Assembly (NCBI RefSeq): GCF_031755915.1
Contig: NC_083390.1
Location: 17,763,001 to 17,827,000 of the forward strand
DNA from: Ziziphus jujuba
Lineage: Eukaryota > Streptophyta > Magnoliopsida > Rosales > Rhamnaceae
Direction of reading: 5' to 3'
Length of the DNA stretch: 64,000 nucleotides
How positions within the stretch are numbered: the first letter of the stretch is position 1; every line of letters starts with the position of its first letter. Position numbers and translations under genes: made by a program. Below, piece after piece: positions 26,790 through 38,900 of this stretch. Under the pieces are notes generated by a model. That model worked only from the letters and a program-made list of their open reading frames with translations. It made no database searches and was not told where the DNA came from.

Positions 26790-29561
26790 GGTTACAAATG
26801 CACAAGGAAACTGTTAATAAATCCATCTAGTTAATTTCAGTACAAAACACGAAAAAACTTTTTAATGACTTGGCTGGGGATTATTAGATCAATTATGCAA
26901 AGGTTAGTTTTGATTATTTATGATCAGAAACTGATTATTATTCTGTGCATCGAACATATATAAAACATGATTTATTTAGTTATTTAGTTAATATTTCTGG
27001 TACATAAATAGCTAGAAAGTATATATGTTTTTTAAAAAATAGGGAGACATATGGATGTAAATAAAATCTAAGTAAACCAGAAAAAAGAAGGGTCATCTAG
27101 ATAATACAATTTCATATATATCAATATCTCATACGCCACAAATGATTGACATACGATCTACCTAATTAAATACCCATTATCTTAAGATTATAAAATATAA
27201 TTTCTTTTAATAATATTTGATTAAAAGTTTTTATTAATTTGTTTGGTGGATTAGGCCCCCAAAATTTAATCATTTCTTTAATAATAACAATAATCCATGT
27301 GTTATACAATAATAAACAATAATGAGAGGAGAGAAAGAGAGAGGGAGAGATTATGGTGTTGTTGGCTAACGACCATAGATATATACTATATAGTCTGAAA
27401 GAAAGGAGATGGTGGTGTGAGACAAGGACAACGGAACTATATAGCTGGCTTTGAAAAATACAGGAAGAGAGGGACACAATAATATTGTTTTTCATTTGTC
27501 AATCATCAAAATCATACAAAGAAGATGCTCTTTTCTTCATTATTTTTATCACTCAGGAAATTTCTCATCTATGGAGATGGAGAATGGACATGGTCCCCCT
27601 GCAATTCTTCTCTTTCATTTCCCTTTTTAAACAAGGTGAGAACTGAAAAACTCTCTTTAATAAGAAAAAAGAAAATAAAATAAAATAATCCTTTTTTTAA
27701 TTAAAAAAATTGAAAAGGTAAAAATTAGTATACTATACAATCATGAATGGTAGACTTGTCCCTAGCGACATTTATATTTTCAATTTTATATTTATGACTG
27801 AATTTCAGAACCAGTTGATAATAGATGTTGAATATTAAATCATGGATGTTTACTATTTTCTCCACTTGTTAATCAACCAACAAATTCCATTTCATTTTAT
27901 ATTTTATACACATATTTTTAATGATCTTATAATGAGCCACATAATACAATGACACATAGAAAATAATACGAAAGCTAAGCTAGTGAAAGAATCGATCATG
28001 TACAATTAGACGTATATACCACATTAGACAATCCTAAAAGATGAAAATTCTATAGTAGTAGTAACGTGGCATCGCATTTAATGGCTTTATCAACAATCAA
28101 AATAGGGATGCTTGACCAAAAAGAAATATTGTTTTTCTTTTCTTTTTTGACTAAGAAAAAAAAGAGTTAATGAAATTACTTATCTTCTAAATGATTATAA
28201 ATTTCGTGATTCATCGGTGATTAAGATGATAAAAGTCCACCTTAATCTTAAGGCTCAACGATATATGTTATTAATCTCCATTTCTCAAGACTAATAAAAT
28301 GTTAATTAAATTTGAAAGTTAATTTAATGACTCTTATGGGGGATTCCAACTATATATTATAATGCATTTCTTTATTAATTCAAACACATATGATACAATA
28401 TCAAAAGAAAAAAAAAAATTACAACATGTTATAGGCTTTGCAATTAATTTAAGCCGTACTTATAATGTATGAGTTATAATTATGTATAGTGGCAAAACAT
28501 TGGAGTCCATGAACCAAACTAAAAGGGCAAGTTTGTTTCCAAATTTAAAGCTACGAAAAGTAGGAATCCCAAAAAAAAAAAAAGGAAAAAGGAAGGTAGG
28601 AATCCAAGCATTGCCACTACTTGAAATTAAAGAAGTTGCAAGTACTAGACACAGAATGATTGCATTCATTAATCTCAAAAAATCATAAATTCAAATCCTT
28701 ATTTTTACTTGTAATTGTTCATGCTAACTTTAGAATCTAAGACATGGGTCTGTTTGAGAGAAAAGGGTGAGTGATTAGTTGAAAAAAAAAAATAATAAGT
28801 GAAAATTACCAAAAAGATTTCCCAGGAAAAAGAAGATAAAAAAATCAGAGGAAAAAATAGCGGTTGTTGGGGGTGGGATGTGGGACCGGAGACAAATAGG
28901 GTACGAATTTGCAGTTAGTGAAAATGTGGGGTTGGTTTACTCAGAATTATTAGTCGACACAATTAAAAGAAAATTTGGGCTTAAAGTGTGGTTGAGACGA
29001 ATATATATGTGGTGGACCTTTTCTTAATGGCTTATAACATGTGGTTAGATGATGAGGATGATGATGGTGATTATTAGTGAATCCAAAGGCTGACAAAACA
29101 TTTTTAACTTCCATTTTTGACATTGTCTTTTATCTTTGCTAAACAATATTTTTACCGGTGTTGTATTTCCGTGCGTTTTATTTTATATTATTTTATTTTA
29201 TTTTGTGCATATTAAAATACATAGGAAGAGAATTTAGATTGAGAAATCATTTTAAAAAGCAGTGAATTTGCTACTTATTGTTGGAAAATAGCCATAAAAT
29301 TTACTCTAAATTAAAATGGTCGTCATTATCGATTACATCGCTAAATAATGCTAAAGGTGGTAAATAAATTTACCATACCAAATTCTATATACCAATATTT
29401 GATTGTTTTATTATACTTATTTTTTTTGATAATTCATTTATCCTAGTTATTGACATATAAAATTTATTATCCATCTTAATTGATTTATTTGGTAGCTAAT
29501 ATTAATCTTTACACATTTCTCTTATCCAAGAATGATAGAAAAGTGGTATTATCTAATTAAG

Positions 29562-29880
29562 GATCTGTTTGATAGAACTGAAGATAATAAAATTTTAGTC
29601 TGTAGATAAAATTTTAGTCTATAGAGCTTTGTATAATAAATCTTTTTGAAAAATGTATTTTATTAAAAAGCTAATAAGTATTTGATTGTAAATATAAAAA
29701 GCTACATTAAATGCTAATTAAATTTCCATATAAAGTAATAAAAAAAACTTTTTTAGAGAAAACTTCTCTAAAACAGTTTAAAAAAGTTCATTTTTTAGTC
29801 AATAAGTACTTATAGATTTTTGACAAACACTTTTATTATTTTATAAAAAATTTTTTGATCCTCAAATAGAGCTTTAAAAA
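29562..29880. mobile_element. Possible hAT-like MITE remnant
   Basis: The segment begins 'ggatctgtttgatag' and ends with 'tcaaatagagctt', which are weak inverted partners of the 'tctgtttga' kind often seen at hAT-type MITE ends. Inside are repeated words ('aaaattttagtct' occurs twice near 29591-29620) and AT-rich DNA. No target duplication was found. Confidence 0.35.
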
Positions 29881-31580
29881 AAAAAAAAAAAAACTCTACC
29901 AAATAAAAGTTAAGTCATAGACGAAGTTCCAAAGTTCCATTGTTAATTAAGTTATATTCTTATGCGTTGTTTCATGTGATTAAATAGCACTGACATAATT
30001 GTGATATGTTGATAAACAGCCTGCTTGGGATATGCTATATCCTTATCCCCTATTAAATTTGGGGAATGTTTGCAAGTACATGCAATTTATTTTGCAATGT
30101 ATAACAAATCATCTTCTTTTTCTATCAAACAAGAAAAAAAAAAGAAAAAAAAAAAGAAAAAAAACAAATTGGCTTCTTTTTGTATAGATATAAACCTATG
30201 AAAAAATTTAATGCACATATTATGATTTTTTTGATAATATTTAAATAATAATGATTGAAAGATAATATAATTATAATTATCGCTCTTCGGTTTGGAAGAA
30301 TCATTTGGCTCATCAATAGAACATATTACGGTAATTAAAGAAAAGCTATACCGAATCCAATATTTGCAAATTGTATAAAACGCATGATTGACTTTAAAAT
30401 AATTATTACATGAATAGATATATGTATATATATATATATATATATAAATTTTTTTCTTTCTAATAATGAATAAAGATATATTGAATGCTATAAAATGTCA
30501 GCCTTTTTATTTTTCCTTTTGACATGACAAAATTTCAACCTTTGAGTGGCACTAAAAAAAAAGACATAAAAAGGACCAAATATGAGATTGTTACAATATC
30601 AATATAAAAAAAAATTTAAGGTACTTAGAATTTAGAACAATATGACATCCAAAGAAAACAAAAGAATTTAAACAAACCCATCTACTTTAAAGGAATTTCA
30701 CTACCAAATTTTAAACTAAAATATCATTTGAACTGTGCCAAAAAAATGAAATCACATTTTCTTTTAAAAACTCGGTAACATAATTAAATGAGCAAATATT
30801 AAATATTATTTTGATGAGTGGTTACGTTTAATACATTATTAAAAAGATTTGTCAAATGGGCAGGATAGTACATATGTGTATGAATCCATTTAGTCCTTCT
30901 GCGGTACAATCCAAAGGCAAAATTTGCTTTTTTCATACACATAATCCATGGTGGAATTCCCATGCCAACATATATATAGTCTATATATAATATGTACATA
31001 TTTTTTGATATTATCTATATAATTTAGGTCATATGAAAATATTTTCAACTTTTTAAGTTGAAAATAAATGAACTTAGATTATTTAGAATTGTTGAATTAC
31101 TTATCATATCAAATATATATAATTCAATAGTTTTAAATAATTAAATCTATTTATCTTAATGTGACAGTCAATGTAATAATCAATGTGGACAGATGCAAGA
31201 GATACCCGTAGATTAGAAGGTTTCGATTAGAGTGGCTAGTGCTTGCCTTGAAAGACTTAGGATTTTATAATCATAATTGTATACATCCGGGGGTATATGG
31301 GTTATGAGAAATGGAGTCAATAGCTTGCCTGAACTAGAATAGCCTTATTTAGAAGAGGAGAAAGAGTTAGAGGGTTATTTGATTTCCAATCTTATACAGT
31401 GGGTGTAAAATTTAAATATAATGATAGTTATTCTAATGACACTAAAACATTTTTAAAACAGTTAGCTTTAGAATTCGAAAGATGGATAGCATTTTGAGAA
31501 CTTTGATAAAAAAATCTCATACAAATAGGGTAGTTTGCTTCCACAAAATGAAATCCCATACCATATACGGTTAATTACCT

Positions 31581-31714
31581 ATATTTTTATATTTATCTTT
31601 TTATACCCAAAACCAAGTCAAGCCTTTGAAAACAAAATGACATTAAAATATTTTTATATTTATCTTTTTATACCAAAAACCAACTAAAGCCTTTCAAAAC
31701 AAAATGACATTAAA
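31581..31714. repeat. 67-bp tandem duplication
   Basis: Two adjacent copies, 31581-31647 and 31648-31714, both begin 'atatttttatatttatcttt' and end 'aaaatgacattaaa'. They differ at only a few positions, so the duplication is fairly recent. The region has no coding content. Confidence 0.85.
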
Positions 31715-31806
31715 ACTGAGCAATACATCCTATGAAACAGGAGGTATCCTTCATAGACAATTACCAAACAAAAAAAAAAGGCCATGCGTGCAGTTTCACC
31801 CCCACC

Positions 31807-31839
<33 letters not shown>

Positions 31840-31962
31840 ATATATGCATTTATCCATTTATACTCAACCTAAGGTCTAATTTATTTATTCAAAATAGAAA
31901 ACCGTCACTTTTTAGTAATATTTATTAAAAAAAAAAGTAATATTTATTTTGGTGACACAGCC

Positions 31963-31994
<32 letters not shown>

Positions 31995-32994
31995 AAGTTG
32001 GAAGACAAAACGGTTTTATCCGATAGAAAAATTGCAGAGCCATAGATTAAAAATTAAGAATAAAGCTATAGAGAAAAACAGTGAACGCAAAATTGACTGC
32101 TGGATCTAACAAAATGATTTTAAAATCTAATTCAGAAGTATTTTCACATGACAGCATTAAAAGTACACAAAAAGAATTGCATCGGGCAGAGAGGTTTAGA
32201 TTGGGTTTGACATCTTGTATTTGTCATATATGGTAGAACAATAGATTACAGTCCCACGTGAAGCGCCATACTTAAAATAATAATAATAGTAATAATAACA
32301 ACGATGAATAAATAATTAAAAAAAAAAGAAGGAAAAACACATAATGTATAATAACGGAGTTTTAGGTCTCACCAAAAATTTAAAAAAAAAAAAAAAAGAT
32401 TAATGGAATAAGAAGTCCCAAGCCCTAGCTTCAGATGTTCTGTACCCTATGAACCAATCATTTACTAACAGTACTTAATAAGTTGAAAAGAGCGAGATAA
32501 GAAATTTCTAATTGATATTCTTTTTTTTTTTTTTTATTTTATTTTCTTTCAATTCAGAATAACTGAACAAGTAAAAATAAGAAATAACAAAAAAAATGAA
32601 GAAGTTTATATTCAGTACTAAGGCCATTATTGCCATACTATTTTGGCATCTTTGGCTTGTTCTAGAACACAATACCACAAGAGATGAATAGCAGGAAAAA
32701 GTTCTAGTCCACCTCTTTTATGAAATGAAACAGCCGTGTGGTAGAGCCCACAGATCATATTAAGCATTCGGAAAGTACTTCCATTGAGTTATATGAATGG
32801 GTCCCAACCGTTGGTTACAATTTTCTTGGCCAAAAGAAATATATACCTCAACCCCCCGTAATCTACAGATTAGCTAAAAAGTTGCCATTGACAAAAGTAG
32901 CACCACAAAAAAGGAGCAGATGATATATATATATGTATATATTCAATGAACCTTTGCCAGTTTCAGAGATCTGTTTGAAAGTAATTTTGTACCT

Positions 32995-35900
32995 TTAGCA
33001 AGATGGATCAAATACATGCTTGAGAATGTCTCCGACAATCTCTAATATATCCTCTTCTTTGCATGTTGTTACAAATTTGACTGCAAATAAAATTCCTTCA
33101 ATTAGTATCAGCACTTTGAGAATTTCAAAGTAACAAGAAATCCCATTAAGTTTCAATATTAAATTATTTAGCTCAAGGAAAAACAAAATTAATGCAAGGT
33201 TGACCATCAAGCACATTGATTAGGTGGGCTACCTAACAAAGCTTAAATATCCTTTTCCCAATCCTAAATCTAGAAAACATAAGCTGACTCATTTTAATTC
33301 AGCCGGTGCAAGATATTTCCTAGAATATTTTAAACCCCTGATTAGCCAAAACCTCTAATTTTTTAAGGTGGTCCAAGACACTCTATAGAAATTCAACTCA
33401 GGCAGAGAGATACAAAAAGAAATAGCTGGCGTTTGGTAAATGTAAAGAAATATCACACCAAATTAATAAGCACAAAGAATTAAATTTGCTCGAGAAAAGA
33501 AAGGAAATGATAATACATTTATGACAATATAAAAGAAGGTACAACCAACCACGATGTGTAAGTATGGAGCAACAAGAACAGAAAACAACAAAAGTACAAT
33601 ATCTCATAAAACATAACACAAAAGAAAAAAAAAAAAACCTATTGAAAGTAGTAATTCAGGTCTCAGGAAGAGCCTAACAACATAGCAGAGTAGGAACAAG
33701 TACACGAGGAGCATCAATCTTCCCTGAAGGGAAGATGACTGAATTTGGGAACTGATGGGTTGAAATATGGGTCCCTACTATATGATCATGCTACATATCT
33801 TCTGTCTTAAATTTTGTGTATGGATAAGTACCGGTTTGTGGAATACAGACAGGTTGTGGGAATCCCTCCTACCATCACCTACCTTAATGATGAAATTTCT
33901 ATACTACCTTGCCCGTGCTACTCACACGTGTGGTTTCTACTCAATTCCAGCTTGCTGACTATATTTACCACAACACAACCTGTCAATGTGGGGTACCTCT
34001 AAACAGAAAGAGCCAAAAGCTGTGCCTACCCCTATCATATCAAAGTCTGTTACTGAAAAGACAATATTTGCTTTCAAGTCAGACTGTTGGGAGAGTAGCT
34101 ACAGGTAAAAACGAAACTAATAATGCTACTTTGCACAATATCCTTTACCCTGTAGAATGTCATGTTATTTGGTATTTGTGCCATTCCATTTCAATGTATT
34201 TGCAAGATTAATAGTTAGGAACTAAACAATGTTTGATTAACCAACCGAATGTAGTACTAAAATCAGCAGATTTAAAGGAAAAAAGTTGAAAATTACAAGA
34301 ACTTGTCATGAGTTCACTTGCCAACTAGCCTACTCTTCAAAAGTATATAAGTAAAAAAGAAAATAAAAAAATAAAAAGCAAGGAAAAGCACGGATTCTTT
34401 TTTTTGGTAATATATATATAGATATATAATATATATAAATATATAAATAAAAAAGAAAAAAGACACTGATCGATAACAATCAAGTAAAGCAACATCTCTG
34501 CGGTGCTGAAAAGAATAAAAGCTTTTCTTTGAGAGTATTAACAAAAAAAATTTTCAATCAGCAATCCTAATAGCTTCTTTTTATGTTCACTTGCAGTAAG
34601 CATTTATTATTTAAAACTACTAACTTTCTTCGCTGGAAAACACTATGACTACTTTTTCTGTATAAATTAAGTACTGTTGATAGAGCTTAGAGTCCATCAA
34701 CTAGAGAGACTACAAACGCAGAAATTGGACAGAAGAAAAGGATAGGCAACGCAAGCGAAATAGAGTTGGGCGCCGTGAAATTACCTTGAGAAGAACTGAT
34801 AAGCTGTCATCAGTGATTTCATAAAGTTGATGTACAATATTTAAGCAAGGACCACAAGATCCTACTCTTGGAGACCCACAAGATCGACGATCAGATGTAC
34901 ATGGTCAAGAGTCAATTGTGATGGCTTTAGAAGATATGATTGGATTCTGGACGGTCTAGTACCCAGCTTGGAACGGCATGAAAAATGTCAAAATTTGCCT
35001 TTGCATGTTCTATGTAAGAGTACCAGTCCCATTAGACTTGTGGCCAGTAAACACACTTCCTATCTACTATTGTCCTGGTGACCATTGATTACGGCCCACT
35101 ATTCAACAGAGTCTCACTAATTAATTGAGGACCCACAATGAATGCGATGGCCTAAAAATTTTCAGGCCCAAATATAATGCTTTTAGTCGGGTAATTGGGG
35201 ACACACAATTTTACCCGGTTAAACACCTCAAAAGGATGAAAAGTGAAGATCATTGGGGTTAAAAATAACAAAAAAGAAACAATTTTACTTGCATTGACTC
35301 CAAGCAATTGCCTGGTAATTTACGGTAGTAAAAAACTTTCGAATCCGTGGAAAGCAAAAGTTTTGTGATTAAATAAATGAGGAAAATCATAAAGTTTGAA
35401 AGAGACCTAAAAGCAGATAGAGATCGTTTTCAGTTCATAAAGAAACGAAATTAAATTCCAGTCCTCGTGCGCTAGATGTTCTCCACCATAACTTAAAAAG
35501 TATTTGCCACTTCTACACGATTATTATAAAATGCATATATATATATATATATATATATGTATAAGAAGCACTATGACAAACCAAAATTTTATACATGAAA
35601 ATGCAAGCAGTAAATGTCCTTTGTAGGTCTATTAGGCCCATAAAACTCTAAAAGTCTAATTCTCAGCCCAAAAAAAGCCCATCACGCTTTCAAAACAATG
35701 CAATTAAACCCGCAGCTATCCATAAGTACCGATCCCGTTTGAAGCGGGGATGGGATGGAAAAAAGGTGTGGAACGGGTTTGAACTCAGTACGGTCTCGAA
35801 TTTGGATATCATATCTGAGCTTGAATTCTTTGATTTGAGTTCGGATTCGAATGACGGCTGAATTCACATTAACTATACTAAATTCTAGAAACATTGATAT

Positions 35901-38900
35901 CAAATTTGATTTTTATTTTCTATCTTAGGATAAAATATATTTATGTTGCCTTTCAACATGCTAAAGATCTCAAATTGCTTTACTCATTATTTTGTTTTTG
36001 GTATATATTTTGATATTATATATATATATAGGATTACTATTTACCTTTAATAAAAATAAAAAATTCTAAATTTACAAACACCAAACATCCAACAATTTCA
36101 CAATAAATATATATATATATACACTAAGCAGTCACCATAGCCACTTTCTCATTTCCTCAATTATCTCTATCTTCATGCTTCCCTTCCAAGTAACCCATTC
36201 ATGCTTCCTTAGCAAGCTCCCAAAGCAACCACCATAGCCACTTCCCCAATTCTTTCTCTCAATCAGGATCTTAAACTATCTTTGTATCTTTTTTTTATTT
36301 CTTTGTTTTTTATTGAATTAGATTAAACTATTGAAAATCTTGCCGAATCATATTAAATAAATTTAAAATAATCCAATTTAATAAAAAAAATTATAATAGT
36401 CTAATTTATCCCTGCAATACAAATGTTCACTAAAAATATCATTAACATTACAATGTGAATAATAATTTTTGTAATGGGAATAAAATTACATTTTCAAAAT
36501 TCATCAAGATAGTTTGGTTCAAAGGAGTTCTTTATTCGCTCCTTTGAGCTTTCAAAAATATACCTTAGGGTAGGTATCTTACCATCACATACCAATCTTC
36601 TAATGTTATCTACCTTTATATAAGATTTCATCAATTACATATGAAAAAAAAAAAAAATCTTTTTTTATCATCATAAACAAATTAAAGTTAGATATGTATT
36701 CAATTTAATTTATAAGAATCCAACAAAATATTTAAGATCAAAAGTAAATTTTATATTAATAATTTTTTTTATATTTTTATCTTTAAAATTCTTTTAAATC
36801 CATTAAAATCAATTATTTTTTAAAAATTTTTAAAATCAATTTTTTAAATACTTATAAATTTTAAAAAATTTTACATCTGCATTTTAATAAATTTTTATAA
36901 AATTTATCAAAATTTAAATTAAATATCATTCATCTTATATGACATTTTTAAAATATAAATAGAATATATCTATACTTCTTCGAAACATTTTAAAAATCTT
37001 TCTAATTCTAAATTAAATACACACTTTAATTTTAATCAAAAATTAACAAATAATTTATCATTGAAAAATCATGTTTAAAAATATCAAAAAAATTATTATA
37101 ACAGTAAAATAAAAAATAAAGATAAAAAGAAGGAAACCAGACTATTCTGAAAAATTTCCTAAAAATTTCCCGATTCTTCTTAATCTCAAATCCTTAACTC
37201 TTTCTAAAGATTGAAGAACTCGATCAGAACTTGCAACGGAAATCACAACGGCAAGATTGAAGAACCCGAACAGCAGGGTCAAGGACTCACTGGTGACCGT
37301 GACGGCAAGGTCAGTGAGCTTGTACAATTTTTGTTCTGTTTATTGATATAAATTATTTGAGTTTTGGGTTTGAATTTATTTGGGTATTTGATAAATTTGA
37401 ATCTTAGGCTGGTTAGTGAGCATTTTTTTTTTTTAAAAGATATTTTCATATCTGAATTTGTGTGCATGGAAAATTCTTCAAAAAAATTGCAATTAGACTC
37501 ATTGTACGTTAGGCGTCAATACCTGAGAACAATAGACCAATTTAATGAGCTATGCAAACCGCTTCTAAATTATTTGAGATCAATATATCTGGTTTGTTTT
37601 TATTTTCTATGGTACTGGTGGATTAGCAATAGTTACATATAGAGCATTCAAACTCTGTGGAATTGTTTTTTATAAAATGGATCAGGACGTGAGAAAGCGG
37701 TGATTATTAATCTTGGTTAGAGGAAAGAAATAAGTAGAAGATAAAAATCACATAAAACAAAAAATGGGAGAAATCCGGTGTTTCATTGTCTAGTTCCATA
37801 ACATGTCTGATTCAAAACTTTTAATATTTATCCATTATCAGTTAGTTACTTACAAGCTTCAAAGTTCAAATTCAATTCTCTGGTTTTTCAGTTTCAGACA
37901 CTTTTTACTTGAAGTATATGGGGATCTAGGAGACTATATTTTCTTATGCGTTCAAGGCTTTATGACACTTACAAATATGGCACATGCTTTTTGTTAGACC
38001 TGAATTTTGGATGACGGGTATAAAGTTGGGGAAGAGAAGGAACAAGGAAGACGATACAAATCCCATGAGCTATTTTTTATTGGAGGAGCTATTGGTTGCT
38101 TAATGTGCTGTTTTGTATTGGAGGAGTTATGTAGTTTATTTTGGAGAGTTATGGAGCTATTTTGTATTGGGATAGCTGTTTTTTGCTTAATGTGCTATTT
38201 TGTATTGGAGAAACTATGTAGTTTATTATGGACAGCTGTGGAGCTATTTTATATTGGGGTAGCTATTTTTTGCTTAATGTGTTATTTTATATTGGAGAAG
38301 CTATGTAGTTTATTATGGACAGTTGTGGAGCTATTTTGTATTGGGGTAGCTGTTTTTTGCTTAATGTGCTATTTTGTATTGGAGAAGCTATGTAGTTTAT
38401 TATGGACAGTTGTGGAGCTATTTTGTATTGGGGTAGCTGTTTTTTGCTTAATGTGCTATTTTGTATTGGAGAAGCTATGTAGTTTATTTTGTATTGGGAT
38501 AGCTATTTTTTGTTTAATGTGCTATTTTGCATTGGAGAAGCTATGTAGTTTGTTATTAAAAGTTATGGAGCTATTTTGTAATGGGGTAGGTATTTTTTGC
38601 TTAATGTGCTATTTTGCATTGGAGAAGCTATGTAGTTTATTATGGAGAGCTATGGAGCTATTTTGTGTTGGAATAACTATTTTTTGCTTAATGTGTTATT
38701 TTGGAATGGAAAAGCTATATAGTTTATGGTGGAGAGCTACGGAACTACTTTATATTGGAGTAGCTATTTTTTGCTTAATGTGTTATTTTGCATTGGAGAA
38801 GCTATGTAGTTTATTGTGGAGAGCTATAGAGCTATTGTGTATTGGAGGAGCTATTTTTTGCTTAATGTGCTATTTTGTACTGGAGGAGCTGTGTAGTTTA

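Larger units (their letters stand above)
20641..32994. other. 12.3-kb AT-rich intergenic region with no recognisable gene
   Basis: Both strands were read for exon-like frames, RNA gene boxes and transposon coding motifs, and none was found. Contents worth naming: microsatellites at 21995-22042, 23918-23936, 25693-25717, 26716-26782 and 30425-30446; long A runs at 31808-31838 and 31963-31989; a 67-bp tandem duplication at 31581-31714; a MITE-like segment at 29562-29880; and a slightly GC-richer stretch at 31180-31400. The right end (about 32500-32994) is probably the 3' UTR of cyclin-J18. Confidence 0.6.

Noticed and set aside
28460..28678. Minus-strand frame with a signal-peptide-like start (MNAIILCLVLATSLISS)
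   Set aside because: The hydrophobic start runs into a Phe-rich stretch from a poly-A/T tract, and no further exon or conserved domain follows.
37142..37327. GC-richer stretch with open frames on both strands near the 87-bp array
   Set aside because: The plus-strand frame has no ATG and the minus-strand frame matches no family I recognise. It may be repeat DNA, and I cannot link it to the array as an exon.
37364..37642. Plus-strand frame of 92 codons upstream of the 87-bp array
   Set aside because: The frame starts at TTG; only an internal ATG near 37466 is available. No splice path joins it convincingly to the repeat frame, and a TGA blocks the obvious acceptor at 37996.
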